A stretch of 5,271 nucleotides of DNA from Microcaldota archaeon (GCA_027371655.1 DAHXMR010000057.1:1-5271); one strand, 5' to 3'. Shown: positions 1 to 5,271, counted from the stretch's first letter. Notes: a model not told the origin generated them from the sequence alone. A program made the numbers and translations.

Positions 1-939
1 CGCCGACGCGGAGGGCGCAAGTTCCGTTACGTAGCGTTCGCTTCCGTCGGTCGAAAACGGGTACTGCGGCACCAGGCGCAAATGGATTTTTTTCGCTTTC
101 GCGGTGCCGGTGTTTGACAGGGTGATTTTCGCTGTCTGCAAGTCCGCTCCCGCGTAATACGCCCTGCTATCGCCGCCGGAGGCGAACTTCGCCTTGGGCG
201 CAACGTACAGGGAGAGCTGCATCAACTTGCTTTCCGGTCGTCCGTTGCCGTTTGTGTACGACGCGTAAAGCATCAAGGCATAGTTTCCGGGCTGCGCGTT
301 TTCGGGCACGAAAACGGTGTAATACAGTTTGGCGCTGGTTCTTGCCCCAATCAACGGGATTACCGCGGTCTTGGAGCCCTCCTTCACCTCAAGGGGCGCG
401 TCCGCGGACAAGGCCGCGCTCACTATTTTCGCGTCCATCGCGCCGTCGTTTTCAAGGGTCACCTCTATGGTCGCGGTGTCCCCGGCGTGCACGTCAAGGG
501 GCTGCGTGTTTGTGACCTGGCCGCGCAGCTTTGGCGTTCCGTTGATTTTCACGCTCGCGGTTTCGGTGGTGGAGTATTGCGCCGCATAATTGCTCTCATA
601 CGTCACCGAGATCGTGACCGGATAATTGCCGACCACGGCATTGTCGTCCGCGCCAAGGGTGAACGAGGCGTTTTTAGCGCCCGCAGATGTGCACAAGTCG
701 CCGATTACTACCGTAGCGGGGCCGGTTACGCTCAAAGGCGACATGGCAGTTGCCTGCGCTATCACGCGGTAGGCGCAGTCGTCCTTTCCCTCGTTCTCAA
801 GCTGCACAACGAGCCTGCCGCTTCCACCGGGCTCGAGGCTTTGCAAAGCGTAATCCGTTACGCGGACATCGGGGCGGATCAGCGCGCTTGCGCTTGCCGC
901 AAACAGGAACATGAACAGGAACGCGAGTTGCTTTTTCAT
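1..939 (-). CDS. Secreted COG1361-like protein with tandem CARDB/Ig-like domains (3' end cut off by the window)
   Basis: My reverse-strand reading gives 313 codons without a stop from the ATG at 939 to the left edge, so the C-terminus is missing. The N-terminus is a signal peptide: KK at residues 2-3, a hydrophobic core at about 5-15, and an A-S-A-S-A stretch with likely cleavage after Ala19. The mature part is beta-rich and Ser/Thr/Ala-rich, with three similar units. Each has a Gly-containing turn followed by an alternating hydrophobic strand and a L(E/S)N(E/D/T)G motif (about residues 37-55, 151-170 and 262-280). This pattern is typical of CARDB/COG1361 S-layer-like archaeal proteins. Cys55 and Cys83 in the first unit could pair, and N90-A-S and N133-G-T are N-glycosylation sequons. 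In archaea such genes often neighbour ABC-2 transporters, as here. It is probably a cell-surface protein, perhaps anchored by an unseen C-terminal membrane segment. Its exact function is unknown. Confidence 0.8.
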   Translation of the reverse strand, partial: MKKQLAFLFMFLFAASASALIRPDVRVTDYALQSLEPGGSGRLVVQLENEGKDDCAYRVIAQATAMSPLSVTGPATVVIGDLCTSAGAKNASFTLGADDNAVVGNYPVTISVTYESNYAAQYSTTETASVKINGTPKLRGQVTNTQPLDVHAGDTATIEVTLENDGAMDAKIVSAALSADAPLEVKEGSKTAVIPLIGARTSAKLYYTVFVPENAQPGNYALMLYASYTNGNGRPESKLMQLSLYVAPKAKFASGGDSRAYYAGADLQTAKITLSNTGTAKAKKIHLRLVPQYPFSTDGSERYVTELAPSASA

Positions 940-945
940 TTTTAC

Positions 946-951
946 ATCACC
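946..951 (-). promoter_or_regulatory. Ribosome binding site of the secreted protein gene
   Basis: On the minus strand this reads GGTGAT, a perfect complement of the archaeal 16S 3' end (AUCACC). It ends six bases before the ATG at 939. It fixes the start, which also yields a well-formed signal peptide. Confidence 0.75.
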
Positions 952-972
952 GATTTGATTCCTTTTTGTTGC

Positions 973-982
973 TTTATTTTTT
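973..982 (-). promoter_or_regulatory. Possible TATA element for the secreted protein gene
   Basis: The 99-base gap between the permease stop and the next start is strikingly AT-rich against the GC-rich genes. On the minus strand, positions 982-973 read AAAAAATAAA. A start about 26 nt downstream would fall near 951, giving a short leader that begins at the GGTGAT site. Several other A-rich stretches lie nearby, so the exact box is uncertain. The gene may instead be co-transcribed with the permease. Confidence 0.3.
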
Positions 983-1038
983 GTTTTATTGGTTTTTGAT
1001 TTTCCAGCATTTTCTTGCATGCGGGGCGAATTGCCCTT

Positions 1039-2670
1039 TCAGAGGGTTTCCCTTTTGAACACCAAAAGCGAGCCGCCTATGGTGGCGATTGCGAATATTG
1101 CCAGGAACGCCACGTCGGGCAGCACGACGGAGATGGCGAATCCCTTTATCATTATGCCGCGCAGCGCGTCCGCCGCGTAGTACACCGGCAGGGTTTGCGC
1201 TATGGACTGCAAAAGCGGCGGCATGGTCTGGATGGGGAAGAACACGCCTGACAGGAACATCGTGGGAAGGCTGACCAGCATCGCCATTGGCTGGAACTGT
1301 TCTTCGCTTTGGGAGAGCGAGGAAAGCAGAAGGCCGATGCCCGTTGCGCCGCTTGCGAAAAGCACGATTATCACGCCTATGTCAAGGGGGCTTCCCGAAA
1401 CCTTTATTCCGAACAGCACCATCGCCATCAGGATTATGAGCGCGGAGCGTATGCTTTCCAGCACGACGTAGAAAAGCTGGGTGCCCACGAGAATGGTGGT
1501 GTTGGAGGTGGGCGTGAGGAACACGCGCGTGAGCGAGCCGTCCTTGCGCTCGCCCGCAATCGCGCGGCCCATGCCCATGGTCGCGCCCTGGAATATTATC
1601 ATGGCAATCATGCTTGGCACCACGAAGTCTATGTTTTCGCGCCTTCCGTAGGGCGCGCTTTCCTCTATGTTTATGGGATTGCCAAGCGCTTGCACGTTCA
1701 GCCCGGAAAATTCCGCAAGCGAGGCCTTGGCATTTTCAAGGCTTGCCATCGAGTTCTGCAGCGCCGCAGTTCTTGCGATTTCGGAACGCTGCATGCCAAG
1801 GACAATCGCGTTTGCCGCGCCGGCCTGCACAAGCGCATACTGGTTTCCGGCAATCAGCGCGTTGTAGGAGGCGACCTGGCCCAATGTCGCCTGGTCCTGG
1901 CCGATTTCCTTCACTGCAACCGCGCGCGAGAAGTCGTCGCCGAAAGCCGATGTCTTCAAAAGGTCGGGGTTCGCGGGCATGAACATCGCGCTTGCAAGCG
2001 CCTGCGAGATTTGCCGCATCGCCGCGGTGTTTTGCCCCAGCGTCGCCTGCGCCAAAGAGAGGGACTTTTGCGCGGCCGTGCCTGCTGCCTGCGTGTTTGG
2101 CAGGCCCCCGGCAATCGCCTCCGCGTTTGAGATTTGTTTTTCCGCGTCAAGGGTTTTTGCCTGAAGGCTGCGGATGCGGCTTGCCGCCGTTTGCGTGGAG
2201 AATTGCTTCACGAACGCCTGTATGCTTCCCTTTGCGACCTGTGCGACGGACGAGTCGGACTCGTCGGCCATCATCCTCAAAGTCGCGGTTTGGCCGCTTT
2301 CGACCGTTGCCCCGAACCCGGGGGGTATGATGAGAAGCGCCTTGACTTTGCCCTCGTCCAGCATTTTCTTGCCCTCGGACTCGGTGCCAACATAGTATTT
2401 CACGCTCAGGGCCTGCACGCCTTGCAGCTGCTGGGAAAGCTGGGTGGAAAGCGGGCTCTGGTCGTAGTCGGCTATCGCGATGGCCAGATGCTTCGGCGTG
2501 ACGCCGGTGCTGAACCCGAACAGGCTTATCATTATTATCGGGAAGAAAAGCAGCAGGGTGAGGCGCGTGCGGTCCGACCGCATCACCATCCAGTTCTTGC
2601 GCATGATCGCCCCGATTTTTTCGAAGTCGACCATCCGTTCCGGTTCTTTCGCCTTTGCGCCGTTTGCCAT
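1039..2670 (-). CDS. ABC-2 type transporter permease with a large extracytoplasmic coiled-coil domain
   Basis: This 543-residue membrane subunit should pair with the ATPase encoded just upstream to form an ABC-2 exporter. TM1 is at about residues 36-56, followed by an extracytoplasmic region at about 57-348, and then a C-terminal bundle with TMs near 349-370, 395-421, 429-451, 461-480 and 512-534. Between the second and third helices lies the family's cytoplasmic coupling segment, ERKDGSLTRVFLTPTS (374-389). The P-x-Y-Y-A-A-D-A-L-R-G segment near 496-505 is also typical. Residues 57-135 resemble the alpha/beta ectodomain of ABC2_membrane_3 proteins. Residues about 145-325 are an Ala/Gln/Ser-rich, helix-forming stretch broken near 230-250, suggesting a coiled-coil hairpin; it makes the protein much longer than common permeases of about 370 residues. 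QATLGQ occurs twice (208-213 and 260-265). The ATG at 2670 is supported by a GGGAG site; Met13 (2634) is a weaker alternative. Substrate unknown; export of a lipid, peptide or drug-like compound is inference. Confidence 0.9.
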   Translation of the reverse strand: MANGAKAKEPERMVDFEKIGAIMRKNWMVMRSDRTRLTLLLFFPIIMISLFGFSTGVTPKHLAIAIADYDQSPLSTQLSQQLQGVQALSVKYYVGTESEGKKMLDEGKVKALLIIPPGFGATVESGQTATLRMMADESDSSVAQVAKGSIQAFVKQFSTQTAASRIRSLQAKTLDAEKQISNAEAIAGGLPNTQAAGTAAQKSLSLAQATLGQNTAAMRQISQALASAMFMPANPDLLKTSAFGDDFSRAVAVKEIGQDQATLGQVASYNALIAGNQYALVQAGAANAIVLGMQRSEIARTAALQNSMASLENAKASLAEFSGLNVQALGNPINIEESAPYGRRENIDFVVPSMIAMIIFQGATMGMGRAIAGERKDGSLTRVFLTPTSNTTILVGTQLFYVVLESIRSALIILMAMVLFGIKVSGSPLDIGVIIVLFASGATGIGLLLSSLSQSEEQFQPMAMLVSLPTMFLSGVFFPIQTMPPLLQSIAQTLPVYYAADALRGIMIKGFAISVVLPDVAFLAIFAIATIGGSLLVFKRETL

Positions 2671-2680
2671 GTTGCAAAAA

Positions 2681-2685
2681 CTCCC
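2681..2685 (-). promoter_or_regulatory. Ribosome binding site of the permease gene
   Basis: On the minus strand this reads GGGAG, ten bases before the ATG at 2670 and inside the 47-base gap after the ATPase stop. Its presence favours Met1 over the in-frame Met13. No TATA-like element is evident in this gap, so co-transcription with the ATPase is likely. Confidence 0.5.
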
Positions 2686-2717
2686 TTGTTATCGCTTGCG
2701 CTTGTTGCCATCTGTTG

Positions 2718-3662
2718 CTAGTCGCGAAGTTTCCTGCTTGTGAGCTTGATGAACACGTCTTCTAGGGAGACGTTTTGCTGCCTGATGCCCAGTATTTCCT
2801 GCTTCTGGTCCCTGAAAAACGCCGGCAGGTCGCAGAACGCGTCCTTCATCTTCGCGGTGCGTATGAGCAGGTTGTCGCCAACGCGTTCGACCGAACGCAC
2901 GGAGGGCACGGTTTTCAGCTTTTTCACAACGCCGTCGGGCACGCCTGGGGCATTGACGTCGATTATCCCGCTTTCGGACACCTCCTGCTTCAATTCGCTT
3001 GAGCTTCCAAGCGCGATTATGCTGCCGTGGTCCATTATGGCGATGCGGTGGCAGAGTTTGTCGGCCTCCTCCATGTCGTGCGTGGTGTAGACGATGGTGA
3101 TGCCGTGGTCCTTGTTCAGTTCCCCGGTGAGGTCGCGCAATGCGATGCGGCTTTGCGGGTCAAGGCCGGTGGTGGGCTCGTCCATGAAAAGTATTTCGGG
3201 CTCGTGCAAAAGCCCGGCGGCAACCGACATGCGCTGCTTCATTCCCCCCGAGAAGCCGCCGGTTTTCACGTCCCTCTTGTCGAAAAGCGTGACGGTTTTC
3301 AAAAGCTCCTCGCTGCGCGGGCGTATTTCGGAATCCTTCATCCCGTTGAGCTTGCCTATGTACCAGAGGTTTTCAAGGGGCGTCAGTTCCTCGAAAAGCG
3401 AGAACGCCTGGGGCACCACGCCTATCTTCGCCCGAACCTCCGACGGCTCATCGGCTACGTCGAAGCCGGCCACCACGGCCTTTCCCGAAGTCGGCGAGGT
3501 AAGGGTTGTCAGCATCCTGATGGTCGTGGTCTTGCCCGCTCCGTTTGGCCCCAAAAAGCCGAACAGTTCGCCCCGCCTGATTTTCAGGTTGATGCCGTCC
3601 ACTGCCGTGAATTCGCCGAAGCGCTTCACGAGATTCGTGGTTTCTATCGCGTTCTGGGGCAT
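2718..3662 (-). CDS. ABC transporter ATP-binding protein, DrrA/CcmA-like (ABC-2 exporter family)
   Basis: This 314-residue cytoplasmic ATPase would power the adjacent permease. All catalytic motifs are intact: Walker A GPNGAGKT (38-45), Q-loop Gln85 in VVPQ, signature FSGGMKQR (137-144), Walker B ILFMDEP with Asp161 and Glu162, D-loop GLD (166-168), and switch His195 in TTHDMEEA. The C-terminal tail of about 85 residues ends in VSLEDVFIKLTSR (298-310), the hallmark of DrrA-type subunits that drive ABC-2 permeases. I chose the ATG at 3662 because the ABC fold starts a few residues later (ETTNLVKRFG). The frame is open upstream to a TTG at 3737, but those 25 extra residues look unlike the family and have no ribosome binding site. 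No clear Shine-Dalgarno precedes 3662 either. The gene lies 116 bases after the AbrB-like regulator and 47 bases before the permease, so it is probably part of one operon. Confidence 0.93.
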   Translation of the reverse strand: MPQNAIETTNLVKRFGEFTAVDGINLKIRRGELFGFLGPNGAGKTTTIRMLTTLTSPTSGKAVVAGFDVADEPSEVRAKIGVVPQAFSLFEELTPLENLWYIGKLNGMKDSEIRPRSEELLKTVTLFDKRDVKTGGFSGGMKQRMSVAAGLLHEPEILFMDEPTTGLDPQSRIALRDLTGELNKDHGITIVYTTHDMEEADKLCHRIAIMDHGSIIALGSSSELKQEVSESGIIDVNAPGVPDGVVKKLKTVPSVRSVERVGDNLLIRTAKMKDAFCDLPAFFRDQKQEILGIRQQNVSLEDVFIKLTSRKLRD

Positions 3663-3742
3663 GGGGCGGGAAAACACTTCGTAAAGAGTTTGGGTGAACG
3701 GCAAAAACAACGGGCAACGGCAGGCGGATTGAGGCAACTGCG

Positions 3743-3763
3743 CCGCGTCCGCCGCAAACGCGG
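3743..3763. repeat. Short inverted repeat in the regulator-ATPase gap
   Basis: CCGCGT (3743-3748) and ACGCGG (3758-3763) are perfect inverted copies around a nine-base loop. They begin about 15 bases past the regulator stop codon, in the 116-base gap (3663-3778) before the ATPase. On the minus strand a T5 run follows only about 35 bases later (3703-3707), so this is not a classical terminator. It could be an RNA hairpin that lowers read-through or protects transcript ends, or a chance feature of GC-rich DNA. Confidence 0.3.
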
Positions 3764-3778
3764 TTTCGTGGGATTGGG

Positions 3779-3982
3779 TTATTCGAGGCCTTTCAGTATC
3801 TGGATCGCGAATTTCCGCATCTTGTCGGCCTTCACAAGGATTATCCCGCGGCCGGGCTTGCCGAACACCACGAGCTTGTCCTTGGGCTTTATGCCGAACT
3901 TCTTGCGGGCCTCCTGCGGCAGCACTATCTGCCCCCGCTCGCCCACAACCGCGGTCCCGTAAAGCCCGTGTTCTTCGTGCAT
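3779..3982 (-). CDS. AbrB/MazE/SpoVT-fold DNA-binding protein, likely operon regulator
   Basis: This 67-residue protein is essentially one swapped-hairpin beta-barrel DNA-binding domain. The diagnostic stretch runs from about residue 13 to 50: G-E-R-G-Q-I-V-L-P (14-22), then a helix with ARKKFGI (25-31), a K-P-x-D-K-L turn (32-37), and strands VVF and GIILV. A basic C-terminal helix (about 52-65) follows. Such proteins act as dimers that bind DNA through both barrels, and short archaeal forms often sit beside ABC-2 transporter genes. Here it is the first gene of the minus-strand cluster, so control of the downstream exporter is a reasonable inference. An antitoxin role (MazE-like) is less likely because no toxin gene is adjacent. 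No Shine-Dalgarno precedes the ATG at 3982. The TATA box position predicts a transcript starting at or within a base or two of that ATG, so translation is probably leaderless. Confidence 0.88.
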   Translation of the reverse strand: MHEEHGLYGTAVVGERGQIVLPQEARKKFGIKPKDKLVVFGKPGRGIILVKADKMRKFAIQILKGLE

Positions 3983-3987
3983 AACAT

Positions 3988-4004
3988 ACTATTCACACTA
4001 TTCA
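3988..4004 (-). repeat. Tandem TGAATAGT direct repeat in the regulator's core promoter (candidate operator)
   Basis: On the minus strand TGAATAGT occurs twice as perfect copies (4004-3997 and 3995-3988) separated by one base, a nine-base period. Taking the ATG at 3982 as +1, the pair covers about -22 to -6, between the TATA box and the expected start. A protein bound there would block polymerase. The AbrB-like product of this gene is the obvious candidate, as an inference. I did not spot further copies in the window. Confidence 0.5.
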
Positions 4005-4012
4005 TATTTATA
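4005..4012 (-). promoter_or_regulatory. TATA box of the AbrB-like regulator gene
   Basis: On the minus strand this reads TATAAATA, close to the archaeal consensus, within a near-palindrome (CATAT-TT-ATATG on the plus strand, 4003-4014). Its centre is about 26 bases upstream of the ATG at 3982, the standard TATA-to-start distance, which predicts a leaderless mRNA. The plus strand reads TTTATAT over the same bases, so it could also fire towards the DedA-family gene. Confidence 0.65.
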
Positions 4013-4036
4013 TGCCTTGCTTTGGCGCCGCGCGGG

Positions 4037-4044
4037 TTTAATAT
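4037..4044 (+). promoter_or_regulatory. TATA-like element of the DedA-family gene
   Basis: TTTAATAT lies in an otherwise GC-rich stretch. Transcription would be expected near 4067, giving a leader of about 13 bases before the GTG at 4080. That leader would contain GGTTGAT (4068-4074), an imperfect match to the archaeal GGTGAT ribosome binding site. Confidence 0.45.
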
Positions 4045-4079
4045 TCGTTGGCCGCCTGATTTTTCGCGGTTGATTGCCC

Positions 4080-4688
4080 GTGTTGGACATTTTCGACGTC
4101 ACGCAGGTGCTGGTATCGTTCGGGTACCTCGCGCTTTTCCTCATAGTGTTCTCCGAAACCGGCCTTTTGATAGGCTTTTTCCTGCCCGGGGACACGCTTC
4201 TGTTCACCGCGGGACTGCTTGCCGCGCAGGGGGTGTTCGGGCTGCCCGAAACCATCCTCGTGTGCTTTGTAGCCGCGGCAATCGGCGACTCCTTCGGGTA
4301 TTATTTGGGAAGCCGCTTCGGCAAACGGGTGTTCGAAAAGAAGGGGCACTTTTTGTCCGATTACCTTAACAAGGAGAACTTGGAGAAAACGCGCAAATTT
4401 TACGCAAAATACGGGGATTGGACGATTTTCCTCGCGCGCTTCGTCCCGGTCGTGCGCACCATCGCGCCCACGATGGCCGGCACCGGGGACATGGATTACC
4501 ACACGTTTTTGATTTACAACGTGGCCGGCGGCTTCGCGTGGGTGACCGTAATGGCATTGGCCGGATTCTTTTTGGGAACCCTGTTTCCCGGCCTCGTGCA
4601 GGCGCTCAGCGCGCTGATGCTGGCCATAATCGCGGTGTCCATCGCGCCCGTCGCGTGGAAAGTGCTGAAAAAGAAATTCAAAAAGTAG
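4080..4688 (+). CDS. DedA-family (VTT/SNARE-associated domain) integral membrane protein
   Basis: With the GTG start at 4080 the protein has 202 residues, the usual DedA length. Family motifs are present in order: Glu26 with a following F-F-L-P-G-D-T segment (26-39), G-D-S-F-G-Y-Y-L-G-S-R-F-G (69-81), and F-L-A-R-F-V-P-V-V-R (117-126) followed by A-P-x-x-A-G. Hydrophobic segments are near 9-33, 38-50, 55-77, 145-168 and 172-193, with a lysine-rich cytoplasmic tail (KKKFKK). Bacterial members help recycle undecaprenyl phosphate across the membrane and preserve membrane potential. In an archaeon the matching inference would be polyprenyl or dolichyl phosphate handling, which this sequence cannot confirm. 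There is no ATG start. An in-frame TGA at 4071 limits choices to TTG 4074, GTG 4080 or TTG 4083; GTG is preferred for its codon and its spacing from GGTTGAT. It is divergent from the AbrB-like regulator and is probably its own unit. Confidence 0.9.
   Translation: MLDIFDVTQVLVSFGYLALFLIVFSETGLLIGFFLPGDTLLFTAGLLAAQGVFGLPETILVCFVAAAIGDSFGYYLGSRFGKRVFEKKGHFLSDYLNKENLEKTRKFYAKYGDWTIFLARFVPVVRTIAPTMAGTGDMDYHTFLIYNVAGGFAWVTVMALAGFFLGTLFPGLVQALSALMLAIIAVSIAPVAWKVLKKKFKK
4668..4684 (-). terminator. T-run terminator candidate for the aldolase gene
   Basis: Downstream of the aldolase stop, the minus strand carries two T5 runs (4684-4680 and 4672-4668). They lie inside the 3' end of the convergent DedA-family gene, where the lysine codons of KKKFKK supply the A-runs. 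Archaeal polymerase stops at T-rich tracts without needing a hairpin. Confidence 0.4.
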
Positions 4689-4690
4689 GG

Positions 4691-4695
4691 TTTTT
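4691..4695 (+). terminator. T-run terminator candidate for the DedA-family gene
   Basis: A TTTTT run starts two bases after the TAG stop of the DedA-family gene and reaches the stop codon of the convergent aldolase. It is short, so termination there may be partial. Confidence 0.35.
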
Positions 4696-5271
4696 CAGCG
4701 GCCGTGCTTTGCCATCATTTCCTTGAACTTCTTTATGAGCGCAATGGCGTCGGCTTGCTTGCGCTGCCACATGTTGCGTCCGAAGATTATGCCCGTCACG
4801 CCGGCCTTCATTATGAAGTCCATGCGGCGCAGCATTTCCTCGTCGCCCGCTTTTTCCCCGCCGGAAATCAGCACCATTGTCCTGCCCGCGGATTCCACGA
4901 CGCGGCGCATGCGGTTCTCGTCCGAATCGTTCTCAAGCTCGAGGTATTTTTTGTAGTCCTCGTCCTTTGAGCACAATTTTTGGTACGCTTCCAGTTTTTC
5001 CGGCTTTACCTTCTTGGGGATGTTGACCTTCACGATGTCCGCGCCAAGCTCGTTGGCAACGCGCGCCGCGTAGTCCACCGCGTAAAGAGTGTCGTTCCCG
5101 CCCTTCTGGCCGATTGCCTCCCCACGGGGGTAGGACCACACGATCAGGGGCATTCCGTACTTGTCGCACTCCGCGCGCACCCGGTTAAGCTGCGCGATGT
5201 CGCGGTCCTGCGCCGGCGAGCCGACGTACAAAGTATAACCGACCGCGTCCGCACCCATTGCCACCGCTTCT
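4695..5271 (-). CDS. Class I fructose-bisphosphate aldolase, archaeal FbaB/DhnA type (N-terminus beyond the window)
   Basis: This TIM-barrel enzyme reversibly cleaves fructose 1,6-bisphosphate into dihydroxyacetone phosphate and glyceraldehyde 3-phosphate through a lysine Schiff base, in glycolysis and gluconeogenesis. The reading frame is open to the right edge, giving 191 residues; the GTG at 5264 encodes a conserved internal valine (E-A-V-A-M-G-A-D-A-V). About 70-90 N-terminal residues are missing. Visible motifs are G-Y-T-L-Y-V-G-S (5240-5217), W-S-Y-P-R-G (Trp 5138-5136, Tyr 5132-5130), E-L-G-A-D-I-V-K with the likely Schiff-base lysine at 5030-5028, and the phosphate-binding S-G-G-E-K (from 4865) and F-G-R-N-M-W-Q-R (from about 4784). 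Trp, Tyr and Lys match catalytic residues described for the Thermoproteus tenax enzyme, from recall. The Trp before S-Y-P-R-G argues against the related ADTH synthase of aromatic amino-acid synthesis. It converges on the DedA-family gene with six bases between stops. No promoter is visible. Confidence 0.9.
   Translation of the reverse strand, partial: EAVAMGADAVGYTLYVGSPAQDRDIAQLNRVRAECDKYGMPLIVWSYPRGEAIGQKGGNDTLYAVDYAARVANELGADIVKVNIPKKVKPEKLEAYQKLCSKDEDYKKYLELENDSDENRMRRVVESAGRTMVLISGGEKAGDEEMLRRMDFIMKAGVTGIIFGRNMWQRKQADAIALIKKFKEMMAKHGR

Noticed and set aside
487..999. Plus-strand open frame (170 codons) opposite the secreted protein gene
   Set aside because: The minus strand is open over the full 939 bases with a signal peptide and a perfect ribosome binding site. 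The plus-strand product resembles no family and its end is low-complexity Phe/Cys.
1024..1036. GGGC-gaatt-GCCC inverted repeat just after the permease stop codon, considered as a terminator
   Set aside because: The stem is only four base pairs and no T-run follows on the minus strand; the downstream stretch is A-rich instead.
1309..2130. Long plus-strand open frame (273 codons) opposite the permease gene
   Set aside because: Its translation is rich in Arg, His and Cys without any domain pattern, while the minus strand encodes a clear permease. It is a GC-rich shadow frame.
3027..3962. Long plus-strand open frame (311 codons) spanning the ATPase start region and the AbrB-like gene
   Set aside because: It is antisense to an ATPase with all catalytic motifs and to a complete AbrB domain. 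Its own translation shows no recognisable motif.
3779..3982. AbrB-like protein as the antitoxin of a toxin-antitoxin pair
   Set aside because: No small toxin-like gene lies next to it on either strand. The neighbours are an ABC ATPase and a DedA-family protein.
5262..5264. GTG at 5264 as the start of the aldolase
   Set aside because: The frame is open to the window edge with conserved family residues (E-A-V before A-M-G-A-D-A-V), and a start here would remove the first strands of the barrel. The gene is cut by the window.

Overview
This 5.3 kb, GC-rich window looks archaeal. The supporting signs are a secreted COG1361/CARDB-type protein, a small AbrB/SpoVT-fold regulator, an archaeal-type class I fructose-bisphosphate aldolase, near-consensus TATA boxes about 26 nt upstream of starts, and a GGTGAT ribosome binding site. 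The mix of genes would suit a DPANN-type lineage such as Micrarchaeota or Diapherotrites, but the sequence does not prove this. The AT-rich islands (about 940-1020 and 3983-4075) coincide with the gaps between genes.

Layout. On the minus strand, read right to left from 3982, lie four genes: an AbrB-like DNA-binding protein (3779-3982), a DrrA-type ABC ATPase (2718-3662), an ABC-2 permease with an unusually large extracytoplasmic helical domain (1039-2670), and a secreted protein of tandem Ig-like/CARDB-type repeats (1-939, running off the left edge). These plausibly form one regulated membrane-export module. The regulator comes first, the ATPase and permease form the transporter, and the secreted protein is the partner or substrate. 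A 99-nt AT-rich gap suggests the secreted protein may also be transcribed separately.

On the plus strand is a DedA/VTT-family membrane protein (4080-4688), divergent from the regulator and with its own TATA-like element. It converges, with only six bases between stop codons, on a class I aldolase on the minus strand (4695-5271, N-terminus beyond the right edge). T-runs on both strands at this junction could end both transcripts.

The most interesting spot is the core promoter of the AbrB-like gene. A near-consensus TATA box predicts leaderless transcription starting at the ATG, and two direct copies of TGAATAGT fill the space between TATA and start. This is a plausible operator, perhaps for autorepression. 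The second most interesting feature is the long extracytoplasmic coiled-coil hairpin of the permease. I found no RNA genes, CRISPR arrays, insertion sequences or phage genes. Every stretch longer than about 120 bases is occupied by a gene.
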